64,000 nucleotides of DNA, from positions 38,102,630-38,166,629 of the forward strand of contig NC_068970.1 of NCBI RefSeq assembly GCF_016808095.1, written 5' to 3'. This stretch comes from Vigna angularis (lineage: Eukaryota; Streptophyta; Magnoliopsida; Fabales; Fabaceae). The translations under genes and the position numbers were made by a program. Below the pieces are notes generated by a model that was not told the DNA's origin, searched no databases, and was given only the letters and a program-made list of their open reading frames with translations. Positions 22,900 through 34,006 of the stretch are shown one piece after another (the stretch's first letter is position 1; each line of letters starts with the position of its first letter).

Positions 22900-24495
22900 T
22901 GATAAACAAATTTTTAATCCCCGAAAATGGAGTCAAAAACTTGTTAAGACCTCGGCAAGTGTACAGAATCGTATCAAGTAATAATAAATGGTAAGACCAA
23001 GTATCGTTTCCTAAGAGACTTACGACACTAAACAGTTATGTGATTACTCAACTAATTAAGACTCTAAAGAACAAATTTTGGGGTTTTTGGATGCAAAAGT
23101 AATAAAATAAACATGAATTCAATTTGATCAATTGAAGCTAAACACAAGAATGAATGGATGAAGTTGATGATATTGTTGTTGGGGTTTAGATTTCACCTAG
23201 TTTACTCTCATGCATATATGAGTTCATCTTCTTCATTAATGTTAATGTCACTTTCTAGTTTACCTTAAACCCGATGTCTCGGTGAAGAAAGCCTACTCCT
23301 AATTACTAGTTCACAATGTCTTGTATCCCTAGCAATTATTCATGCATTACATTCGCACAGAAGCTTAAAGGCAACCAACCCACATATCCCTATGTCTAGG
23401 CAATACTGCTTTTGGGAGAATTTCCCAAGATCTAGATTTTCCCGTATGTGTCCATATCGACAAAATCAATGATCATGCAATTGAATGAGTTAAACAAATC
23501 ATGCATAAAGTGTAGAGGAAAAACCCTAACAATTAATGAAGTAAAACATATATAATCAAGAATCAATTCAATCATGAGAGTTTAAGAGGTTACATCTTTC
23601 CCAACAACAAATAAGGTTTAGCTCTCCATTATCATGGAGAAACTAGAATGAACAATGGAATGAAAGAATGAAAGAGATAGAAAAACCCTAGAAAGAGAAG
23701 AGGAGACTCTATCATCCCCAAATCTGCCCCCAAGCAGTGAAAAGTGTGTTTCTGTGCTTAAGTCATCAAAAGATACAATCCCTAGGACGTGCAAGTCCTT
23801 AAATAGCACATAAAAATAACAGAAAAAAGGTCCAAGCCCATAAAAATAATAGAAAACAGGTCCAAGCCCACGTCGTCGGCGCTCAGCGGATCTTTTGGCG
23901 CTCAGCGGTAGCTACGGCACTGAAATGACGCATGACCGTTCGGTTTCACTTTTGACCGATCGATCTTACACTATTGACCATTCGGCATCACTTTTACCAC
24001 TTCATTCAGCTTCTCCTCTCACAAACCGTTCGGTTTGCCTATGTTTTTCTGCAGTCGTTCGGTCCTCAATTACACCGTTCGGCAGTTGTCTTTCTTGCTC
24101 ACACCGTTCGGCCTAGTTCCACCACCTTCACACCGTTCGGTCTCTATTATGAACCGTTCGGCCTCTGTCTTCTCCTCTATCTGACTGTTAGGTCAGTCTT
24201 AGTAACCGTTCGGTCCGGGGTTCTTAACCGTTCGGTTTGGATTCTCCTGCATCCTACCGTTCGGTCTAGTACTGTTTCTGTCTTTTCTGGGTTCCAACTC
24301 CTTGCTACTTCAACTTCTTTCATCTAATTCATCTTAATTCCTGTCAAAACAAGGAAAACCAAGCATAAAACCCATCCAACTCTCTTATTTCCAAAACTTA
24401 AACAAAAGCATGATTTCAAACTAGTTTCTAAGTCATAAAGGGTATTTTTAATATTAAAATTAAGTATAAAAATAACGGTTTTTCAACCGTTATCA
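22900..24495 (-). repeat. 3' LTR of the Athila-like LARD
   Basis: This LTR has a stretch at about 23934-24270 in which ACCGTTCGG(T/C)-type decamers recur roughly every 20-35 bases. CGCTCAGCGG units lie just beyond, near 23880-23910. It begins next to the ATAAC target copy. Confidence 0.87.
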
Positions 24496-24794
24496 CAACC
24501 CCAAACTTGAAACTTTGCTTGTCCTCAAGCAAAATGTAACTTGGCTTCAACAAAATAATCATACTACAATGGTTTAGCACACCAAAAAGCATTTTCCTCT
24601 AGGACAAGTAAATCAATCATGTTTGCTCATCATAAAAAGATTAGTCAAGATATAATGTTGATTTAGCCAATCAAGCTTCAACTATGGTGCTCACATAATC
24701 AAGACATATACAACAAATGCAAACCTCATGAATAATCAACAACCAAGCAAGAATCTTATCATAAAGTGCATGGAACTATTCCTCACCAAAGATA

Positions 24795-24863
24795 GTGTTT
24801 CACTCAAGCACTCAAAAGTGTTTCACTCAAGCACTCAAAAGTGTTTCACTCAACTCAAAGGTG
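24795..24863. repeat. 23-bp tandem repeat, three copies
   Basis: The unit GTGTTTCACTCAAGCACTCA plus three A's starts at 24795, 24818 and 24841; the last copy is partial. It lies in the non-coding interior of the LARD. Confidence 0.8.
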
Positions 24864-25918
24864 TATAATGAGGTGACACTCTTACACTCTACCATCACAA
24901 TGTCACATGAATCAACTTTGCCTTTCATTTAACCACATATCAAACACACTCACAAGCAAGTTATCATCACAAGGACTTTTCAAGGCTTGCATTGAGGCTG
25001 GGCTAATAAGAAAATTGGTTTTTCTAGACAACAAAATCCTTGAGTTAAGAGAGTGCACAATTCATTTATTCTCATTAAATCTCAACTCTCTTTCTTCTTT
25101 TATGTGAGAAACCAATATTCAACTCATTCCCAAACTTTAATTGCATTGAGCTTAACCTTTTCTTTTCTTTCTTTTCTTCTCCTTTGCTTTTTTGCTTTCG
25201 CTTTTTGCTTTTGCCCATTGCTTTTTAATGAATTTCACAAAAGTTCTTTCCGGTTTCTCACCACCTCAAACTTGAACCATTCTCCATTACCATAAAACAT
25301 ACTCTACTTAACTCAAGGTAAGGATTTCAAAAAGAGTTTTTCCACTTTTCAAATTTAGGCTCAAGGTGCAAAGGTTAGAGAAAACATTGATCTTTATTGG
25401 GTTCACCTATAAACATTGGCTCTAAGGGAGAAGAAAAACATGGCCTTGATCATTTGAAACAAGCAAGCAAGTGGTTCAATCATAGAAATTTAGGCAAAAT
25501 CAATCATGCTTCCAAAGCAATATTATTCAATCAATCAAAAATTCTGGAGCCCAATCTCTCACAAGTTAACTCAAGTTCCAACATTTAGATAAACATCCTG
25601 CTCAGTATCATAATCAGAATCACAATTCATCATGCATTTGTTTCACAATATTATGAGCAACCACCTGTGTTATTAGCATCATGCATCATCTTAACCTCAA
25701 TCAATATAATTAGCATCATAAAGAAACACTCATCACAAACATAACATCATCATCAAACCATTGCATCACAGATTAAATTTTAAGCCAAGTACATCATAAC
25801 CTATTCTAGAAGCAGAAGCAAATTAAAGTTCACACAAATAAAAAGACAAGTTTAGAAAACTAGGGTGTCTCCCAAGTAGCGCTTGTTTAACGTCACGAGT
25901 CTGACCCAAAATCCTTCA

Positions 25919-26208
25919 GCATCCTTCAGTAGATGCATATCTTTATCACCAACACCCATCAGTAGGTGTATACAAACATAGTATCCTTCAGTAGATACTC
26001 TTCCATTAACTTCCATCAGTAAATGCAAATCCTTTTCATCAACACTCATCAGTAAGTGTCTGATAACATAGTATACTTCAGTAGATACTCAATCACCTAG
26101 CATCCATCAGTAGATGCAAATCCTTTTCATCAACACTCATCAGTAAGTGTCTGATAGCATAGTATCCTTCAGTGGATACTCAATCACCTAGCATCCATCA
26201 GTAGATGT
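25919..26208. repeat. array of ten short hairpins with a shared loop, ~91-bp higher-order repeat
   Basis: Each unit is an 18-20-base inverted repeat around the loop (C)(A/T)TCAGT(A/G). Stems come in three kinds: GCATC/GATGC (25919, 26100, 26191), ACACY/RGTGT (25952, 26042, 26133) and AGTATC/GATACT (25980, 26070, 26161). One GCATC-type unit near 26008 is degenerate. The three kinds follow in the same order with a period of 89-92 bases. Stems differ between kinds but stay self-complementary; the loop barely varies. The repeats are not CRISPR-like and encode no convincing protein. Confidence 0.85.
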
Positions 26209-26309
26209 TGTGCTTCTTCTCTTGATGATCTTGTGCTCCTAGTACAGATTTTCGAATTTGATCCTGCAAACACTAAAGAACACTGCACTAGAACACCCAA
26301 TTAGCACAA

Positions 26310-26910
26310 ATAGATAAAAATAAAAAAGGAAAAAAAATGAAGAGATAGAAAGATAAAAAGATAGAAAGATAGAAAGAAAAAAAATAAAAAAAAAATAAAA
26401 AGGTCAAAAGATAAAAAAAATAAAAAAGATAAAAAAAATAAAAATAAAAAGATAAATAGATAAAAAGGAAAAAATAAAAAGATAAAAAAAAACTAAAAAG
26501 ATAAAACGATAAAAAGAGAAAAGGAGAAAAAGATAAAAAGAGAAAAAAACAAAAGAGAAAAAGATAAAAAGAAAATGAAAAGATAAAAAGAAAAAAAAAT
26601 AAAAAGAGAAAAAGATAAAAGGATAAAACGATGAAAAAATAAAAATAAAAAAAAAAGATAAAAAGATAAAAAAAAATAAAAGGATGAAAAGATAGAAAGA
26701 TAAAAAGATAAAAGGATAAAAAATTAAAGGTAAAAAATAAAAAGATAAGAAGATAGAAAGATGAAAAGATAGAAAGATGAAAAGATTTAAAGATGAAAAG
26801 ATTTAAAGATGAAAAGATAGAAAGATGAAAAGATAGAAAGATATAAAGATAAAAAGATAAAAAGATAGAAAGATATAAAGAAATAAAAAGATAAAAATTA
26901 AAGATAAAGT
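26310..26910. repeat. purine-rich low-complexity tract (GATAAAAA/GATAGAAA)n
   Basis: About 600 bases consist almost only of A and G with T in GATA-like units. On the - strand it yields a long Phe/Leu/Ser/Tyr reading frame that is an artefact of composition. It lies just inside the primer site of the LARD. Confidence 0.85.
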
Positions 26911-26954
26911 CTAATCGGTTAAGAATCACAAAAATATAATAGTTATATCACGAG

Positions 26955-26972
26955 TCCCCGGCAACGACGTCA
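26955..26972 (-). promoter_or_regulatory. primer binding site of the LARD, tRNA-Asp type
   Basis: On the - strand TGACGTCGTTGCCGGGGA adjoins the 5' LTR. It differs at two positions from the tRNA-Asp complement TGGCGCCGTTGCCGGGGA seen intact in the other Athila-like element. Confidence 0.78.
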
Positions 26973-26978
26973 AAAACT

Positions 26979-28524
26979 TGATAAACAAATTTTTAATCCC
27001 CGAAAACGGAGTCAAAAACTTGTTAAGACCTCGGCAAGTGTACCGAATTGTATCAAGTAATAATAAATGGTAAGACCAAATATCGTTTCCCAAAGACTCA
27101 CGACACTAAACAGTTATGTGATTACTCAACTAATTAAGACTCTAAAGAACAAATTTTGGGGTTTTTGGATGCAAATGCAATAAAATAAACCTGAATGCAA
27201 TTTGATCAATTGAGGCTAAACACAAGAATGAATGGATGAATTTGATGATATTGTTTTTGGGGTTTAGATTTCACCTAGTTTACTCTCATGCATACATGAA
27301 TTCATCTTCTTCATTAATGTTAATGCCACTTTCTAATTTACCTTAAACCCGATGTCTCGGTGAAGAAAGCCTACTCCTAATTACTAGTTCACAATGTCTT
27401 GTATCCCTAGCAATTATTCATGCATTACATTCACATAGAAGCTTAAAGGCAATCAACCTACATATCCCTATGTCTAGGCAATACTGCTTTTGGGAGAATT
27501 TCCTAAGATCTAGATTTCCCCGTATGTGTCCATATCGACAAAATCAATGATCATGCAATTGAATGAGTTAAACAAAGCATGCATAGAGTGTAGATGAAAA
27601 ACCCTAACAATTAATGAAGTAAAGCATATATAATCAAGAATCAATTCAATACATGAGAGTTTAAGAGGTTACATCTTTCCCAACAACAAATAAGGTTTAG
27701 CTCTCCATTATCATGGAGAAACTAGAATGAACAATGGAATGAAAGAATGAAAGAGATAGAAAAACCCTAGAAAGAGAAGAGCAAATTCTCGCATCCCCAA
27801 ATCTGCCCCCAAGGGATGAAAAATGTGTTTCTGTGCTTAAGCCATCAAAAGATACAATCCCTAGGATGTGCAAGTCCTTAAATAGAACATAAAAATAACA
27901 GAAAACAGGTCCAAGCCCACGTCGTTGACGCTCAGCGGTAGCTGCGGCACTCAAATGACGCATGACCGTTCGATTTCACTTTTGACCGATCGGTCTTACA
28001 CTGTTGATCATTCGGCATAACTTATACCACTTCATTCAGTTTCTCCTCTCACAAATCGTTCGGTTTGCCTATGTTTTTCTGCAGCCGTTCGGTCCTCATT
28101 TACATCGTTCAACAGTTGTCTTTCTTTCTCACATCGTTCGGCCTAGTTCCACTACCTTCACGCCATTTGGTCTCTATTATGAACTGTTCGGTCTATGTCT
28201 TCTCCTCTATCTGACCGTTCGGTTAGTCTTAGTAATCGTTCGGTCTGGGTTCTTAACCGTTCGGTTTGGATTCTCCTGCATCCTACCGTTTGATCTGGTA
28301 CTATTTCTGTCTTTTCTGGGTTCCAACTCCTTGCTACTTCAACTTCTTTCATCCTATTCATCTTAATTCCTGTCAAAACAAGGAAAACCAAGCATAAAAC
28401 TCATCCAACTCTCTTATTTCCAAAACTTAAACAGAAGCATGATTTCAAGCTAGTTTCTAAGTCATAAAGGGTGTTTTCAATATTAAAATTAAGTATAAAA
28501 ATAACGGTTTTTCAACCGTTATCA
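26979..28524 (-). repeat. 5' LTR of the Athila-like LARD
   Basis: This is the partner of 22900-24495, with many scattered differences and a small deletion near 27910, so the insertion is not recent. It retains most of the CCGTTCGG repeat cluster (27965-28290). Confidence 0.87.
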
Positions 28525-28529
28525 ATAAT

Positions 28530-29460
28530 AATTAAGCTATTATCAATTTTCTGGCACCATTACCAGCTACTTCTGGTTTCAAACCAGACAATATTGTTGT
28601 CTGGTTTTGCTCATTGCATAAGTCTCCTCCCAAACATTTAAGACAAATAGTAGATTGGTAAGAACCTCAATGTTTGGACTTATTTTGTTATATAAGTGTA
28701 TCCTAAAGCCATTTTTTTTTCATAGTTCAATTGCAGCACATATGATGTTGTCAAGGAAATCAATTGCTAAGGCTAAAAAGCTTGCACAGTTGGCCTTGAA
28801 GGTTTGGTATTTTAGTTCATACTTTCTTATAGTATTTTACTTTAACGATCTTCATTAACTATTTATAATTATGATGATATATTGTAATGTAATAGACAAA
28901 TCGACTTAAATGAGTGTGGTTACTATGTAATGCATTAGATTAAGACCATTATTTGTATCCATATTACAAGTGGCTAGGAAACAGTAATATTTGAATTTAA
29001 TGAATTGTTTTTCTCCATCATTCGGAACTCGTATACACTAATTAAAATCATGTGTGTGGTTACTACATAATGCATTGTATTAAGACCATTATTTGTACCC
29101 ATATTACAAGTGGTTGGGAAACAGTAATATTTGAATTTAATGAATTGTTTTTCACCATCATTCAGAATTCATATACACTAATTAAAATCATGTGTCATGT
29201 GTAGAGATTCAAGACTCCTCTTCCAATTCCCAAGAAGTCCATTCTTTACATAAGGAAAGCCTTGTAAAACATGTAATACAACTATACAATAGTGTTTAGT
29301 TATTAGGATATAATAAGTTGTGCATTAACATATTTTAATTGAGTTGATTTATCGTCATAATATTTTGTAAATTAAGATGATTTATGGTAATAATTATATG
29401 TTTCATTAAAAAGAATATTCTGAATTGTATTTTTGTGTTGTGAATGCTTTGGTTTTATAT
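28530..29460. other. non-coding stretch with a 140-bp tandem duplication
   Basis: Two direct copies of a 140-bp unit lie at 28914-29053 and 29054-29193, differing at roughly a tenth of positions. The rest may be the interrupted continuation of the CACTA element. No coding region is supported. Confidence 0.6.
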
Positions 29461-31207
29461 GTGTTAAGACTTTGGCAAGTGTACCGAATCGTATCAAGTA
29501 ATATTAAAATGGTAAAACCAAATATCGTTTCCCAAAGGACTCACGACACTAAACAGTTATGTGATTACTTAACTAATTAAGACTTTTGAAGAACAATTTA
29601 GGGGTTTTGAATGCAAATGCAATAAAAATAATCATGAATGCAATTTGATCAATTGAGGTTAAACACAAAGATGAATGGATGATATTGAAAATATGAGATG
29701 AATATGTTATTGAGGTTTAGATTTCACCTAATCACTCTTATGCATATAAGAAATCATCTTCTTCATTAATGTCAATGTCACTTTCTAAATTACTTAAAAC
29801 ACGATTCTTCGACGAAGAAAGTCTATCCTTAATTATAGATCATAATGTCTTTCATCATCCCTAATAATTAATTCTTACAACAAAAGCTTAAGACAGTCAA
29901 AACTCATATCCTCATTCCTGGGCAATACTACTTTTGGGAGAGATTCTCCAGAACCTAAATTGTAAGATATGTTCCGATACTCATGCAATTCATACATTAT
30001 GCCATGAATGAGTTAAACAAAGCAAGCAATGAGCGAATGAGACAAAACCCTAACAATTAATGAAAGAAGCATATATAATTACTAAGAATCAATTCAAATA
30101 CAAGAGAGTTTAGAGGTTACATCTTTCCCAATAACAAATGAGATTAGTTCTCCATCATCACGAAGAAACTAGGTGAACAATGGAATGGAATGAAGATAAA
30201 ACCCTAGAAAGAGAAGAGGAGAGTTGTCAAATCCCCAAATCAGCCCCCAAGGGGTGGAAAACGTGTTTTATTGCTCAAGCCATCAAAAGATACAATCCCT
30301 AGGACGTCCAAGTCCTTAAATAGAAAATAAAAATAACAGAAAACAGGTCCAAGCCCACGAAATGGGCCTAGATCCGTTTTCTGTTATTTTTTTTATCTAT
30401 TTAAGGACTTGGACGTCCTAGGGATTGTATCTCTTGATGGCTTGAGCAGAAACACACTTTTCACCCCTTAGAGGCAGATTTGGGGATGTGGGAGCTCTCC
30501 TCTTCGGTTTTTAGGGTTTTTCTATCTCTTTCATTCCATTGTTCATCTAGTTTCCCCGTGACAAGGGGGAACTAAATTCAAATTGTTGTTGGGGGTGATG
30601 TAACCTTGTGAACTCTCATGTATTTGAATTGATTCCAATTTATTTATGCTTCTTTCATCAATTGTTATGGTTATTTTTCTTTGCTCTATGCTTGTTATGT
30701 TTAACTCATTCATGACATGATTATTGGTTTTCGTGATATGGACACATACGGGGAAACCTAGATATATGGAATTTCTTCCAAAAGCAGTATTGCCTAGACT
30801 TAGGGATATGAGTTTTGGTCAGCTTAAGCTTTCGCTCGTAATGCAAAATTAATTATTAGGGAGACAAGACATTGTAAACTAGTAATTAAGGATAGGCTTT
30901 TTTCGCCGAGACATCAAGTTTTAAGTAATTTAGAAAGTGATGTTAACAATTGAATGAAGAAGATGAATTTTTATATGCATGAGAGTAGACTAGGTGAAAT
31001 CTAAACCCCAACAACATACTCATCTCATATTTTCAACTTCATCCATTCATTCTAGTGTTTAGCCTCAATTGATCAATTTGCATTCATATTTACTTTCTTG
31101 TTTTGCATTCAAAACCCTAAAATTGTTCTTCAAAGTCTTAATTAGTTAAGTAATTACATGATTGTTTAGTGTCATGAGTCTCTTGGAAAACGATACTTGG
31201 TCTTACT
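29461..31207. repeat. head-to-head inverted pair of Athila-like LTR fragments
   Basis: 29461-30358 resembles the - strand LTR sequence of the LARD. 30360-31207 is a related fragment in the + direction. The two meet near 30360, where the two copies of GTCCAAGTCCTTAAATA-type sequence face each other across about 70 bases. The arms are about 850-900 bp and imperfect. No primer site or coding DNA lies between them. Confidence 0.82.
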
Positions 31208-32900
31208 TAAACTTTTAAAGGGAGTTCCTTCAAATCCTTAAACTTTTATGCAATTATCATTAAGTCTTCAAATTTTAATTTCTCTTTTGAAAAAGTTGTC
31301 ATTTCATACTTCAATATGTTAAACTTCTCAAAAGATGGCAACTCACATATTAGGTTATGGTTACCTTTGTGGTTATAATTAACTTAAGACAAAAAAAAAA
31401 ACGTTTTTATAAAATAAGGCTTCTAGTTTTCATTAGAAATATAAATCAAAATATGAGGAGACCTTCTAAAAATATCTTTCTATGTTCCTTATTTGTGAGA
31501 CCAAAATTAATTCATATTACATCTGATGCTTATTGCAAAAGGATATTTGATTCAAGAGGGGTTAATATGGACCTTAAAAAATAAAGTCATGTCAAGATGG
31601 TGACTCCCAAGACTATGAAGAGCTTTTTCACCAATAAATCTTGAAGTCCTCGGAATAAAGACGACCTGCCATATTTGAGGATAAATCCTTCTCAAAAGAG
31701 AGGAGATGATGACTTGGGTCTAAGTCATGGACCTATAACAAGGAGCATAGCTAACAAGATCTAAGAAGGATGAGAGGACAAGTCCTTAAATGGAAGACTT
31801 GAACTGAGCTCAAGAATCAAGTCGGCCGAGTTCCATGATTTATTGCCGAGTTGGTCGAGCTTCTAGGGAGAGGTACAAAGCTTTGTAGCCAACATGTCAA
31901 ACTCTAAGGCTGGCTTGTCCGAGTTCTTTGTCCAGGAAGCCAGATTCCCACTTTTGTAGCACGTTTTTAATATTTTTTTCATTTTCCACGTGTATAAACA
32001 TGATTAAAATGTGCTAAGACATGTAACAGCTGATCCATGAAAGGTGGATCAGATTTTGGGCATAAGCTTCACGTAGGAAAGGATATAAAAGCCATATCCA
32101 TCACTATTGTAAGGAACTTTTGAAATATATGAATTGTTATTTTGTAGAGAACACTCTAGAACCAACTTCTCCTTAAGAGTCACGACTAGAGATCCTCTTC
32201 TAGCCACCTTCCATTCACATTGACCACTCCTTTCCCTTCTTATCTTCATTTGCCTCATAGTTTCCTATCAATCACCGATCTACCTCTTCTTCCAAGCATC
32301 CAAGTCCCTTTTTGCAACTTTCTTTCACTCACACTAATCAATCTCTTTATCTCTAACCTTCTGATATTTTCTAGTTCCTTTTCCCAACCGAACATCGCTT
32401 CACATATATGTTTTAATAAATCGTTTCGCTGCGTCGTAAGCATTGGAAAATGACTTTGAAAGCATCCAATCCAACTATGTATCTAGAATTCACCAAGAGC
32501 ATCATCCATCATATAGGGACAACAAAAGAAGGGTTAAGGAGGAAGAGGTAGAGAAAAGACCACGAAAGAGAATGAAAGTGGACACTAGCTCAACACATGG
32601 ATGCACATGTGGTGACCCCAAATATCACATCAACAAATCTTTAACCTCATTTGGTTACAAAGACTTCATCTATTAATTAATAAAATTTGTAGATAAAATT
32701 AATTTACAGTTTGAGACAAATAAAATTCAATTTCACGTTAAAATTTAAAACTAAAAATATATTTAACTCTTATTTATTTTATAATTTTAACATGCATTAT
32801 CATCATCATTATTTTAATTTATTTATGTACTGTATGGATACCTGTCATGCCAATGGACTGGGCAGACAAACAATTAACAACTCGATAACTAATCGGTTAA
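31208..32900. other. intergenic region without a recognised gene
   Basis: Short ORFs at 31357-31584 and 32443-32676 were examined. The second has a basic KRRVKEEEVEKRPRKRMK patch and a CTC motif but no family that I recognise. The region at 31800-31930 repeats GGCCGAG-like words. Nothing firm can be annotated. Confidence 0.35.
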
Positions 32901-33046
32901 GATAATAACAACCACTAATTGGCAGTGAATGAAAATAATAACCATTTATTAATAATGGGCCCAGTCCTGACCAGATAATAACAACCACTAATTGGTAGTG
33001 AATGAAAATAATAACCATTTATTAGTAATGGGCCCGGTCCTGACCA
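32901..33046. repeat. 73-bp tandem duplication
   Basis: Two adjacent copies (32901-32973 and 32974-33046), each starting GATAATAACAACCACTAATT and containing GGGCCC, differ at only three positions. The function is unknown. Confidence 0.9.
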
Positions 33047-33867
33047 AAGGGTAAGCTCATTTTTATAAATATATGTTTAACGGGTGAAATAACCAACTCT
33101 AATTACTAATTTTTATTATAATACTATTACGCAGAATCACTAACTTGAACGTTTGAGTGCATTTCACAAATACTTCCACATGGCTTGAACAAAGAGGCGA
33201 GGGAGCCAACAACACAATTTGAATATGAAAGATCGTCAAGAAATTTATCAAATCTTCAGAATAATTTTGAATAAACTAGTATGTAAGTAAATAACGTCAA
33301 CCTGGACTTTTATGTTAAAGTTTCAATTTTATCCTATGATTTAGAATTTTTAATTTCAGTTTTTGATTGTCTAATGTATTATATAACCTGGAACATTAAA
33401 TATATATTTTTTGTATTCTATAACATAATTCAAAATACAAATTTGTATTACAAACAGTATTTTAGATTGGATATTCTAGAATACAATATTATGTTTTAGA
33501 ATATTTTCATGCAATTTTATATTTTAGAATTTGTATTTTAAATTATACATTCTAAAATATAAAATAAAAATGCCTTTTAAATTATATAATATTAAATACA
33601 AATTTACATTATTTGTATCAACTTTTATATTTTGAGATGTATACTTCAGAATATAATCTAAATACAAAGCCGTATTTTAAATTGTATATTTTAAGATACA
33701 AATTTATATCTTAGTGAAGGTAAAACCATGTTATAAAATAGAACTCTATTAAGGAATTTGAAATAAAAATAAATTTGGTCCTTTAATCACCCAGGGGATG
33801 TACAATTATAAGAGTGGAGAAGAAATGTCCCATCTCTTAACCGGTCCAGTAATTCTTTGTCAATTTT
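33047..33867. other. AT-rich upstream region of SNI1
   Basis: No gene is visible. Several related AT-rich words (ATTTTAGAAT and the like) recur between 33420 and 33720. Confidence 0.4.
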
Positions 33868-33875
33868 TTTGGCGG

Positions 33876-33878
<3 letters not shown>
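33868..33878 (+). promoter_or_regulatory. E2F-type site in the SNI1 promoter
   Basis: TTTGGCGGGAA matches the E2F/DP consensus TTTSSCGS. It lies 129 bases before the SNI1 ATG, immediately before a (TA)n run that could serve as a TATA region. A cell-cycle or DNA-damage link would fit the SMC5/6 association known for SNI1. Binding is inferred. Confidence 0.55.

Positions 33879-33922
<44 letters not shown>
33879..33922. repeat. (TA)n microsatellite in the SNI1 promoter
   Basis: About 22 TA repeats sit roughly 85-130 bases before the start codon. Length variation here could alter promoter spacing. Confidence 0.92.
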
Positions 33923-33926
<4 letters not shown>

Positions 33927-34006
33927 TTTTCAAAGGACAGTCTCACTAAATTCTGGGAGGTTTTTTTTTGGTGGGGAAGGAGAAATTGGCAAAAGTAGGA
34001 GCGGAG

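Larger units (their letters stand above)
22900..28524 (-). mobile_element. non-autonomous Athila-like LTR element (LARD type)
   Basis: LTRs of 1,596 bp (22900-24495) and 1,546 bp (26979-28524) face the - strand, beginning TGATAACGG and ending GTTTATCA. They are flanked by ATAAC (22895-22899) and ATAAT (28525-28529), a target duplication with one change. The 2.5-kb interior codes for no gag or pol and instead carries tandem repeats, a hairpin array and a long purine-rich tract. It would depend on proteins supplied by relatives. It sits inside the CACTA transposase remnant. Confidence 0.87.

Noticed and set aside
25919..26208. CRISPR-like appearance of the short repeat array
   Set aside because: The units are hairpins with changing stems, there are no unique spacers of constant length, and this is plant nuclear DNA.
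26288..26929. 213-codon open frame on the - strand, almost only Phe, Leu, Ser, Tyr and Ile
   Set aside because: It is the translation of a purine-rich simple-sequence tract; no start context, domain or conservation signal supports a membrane protein.
32443..32676. 77-codon ORF with a basic patch
   Set aside because: It has no recognised domain, and no splice-linked continuation could be found; it was not annotated as a gene.
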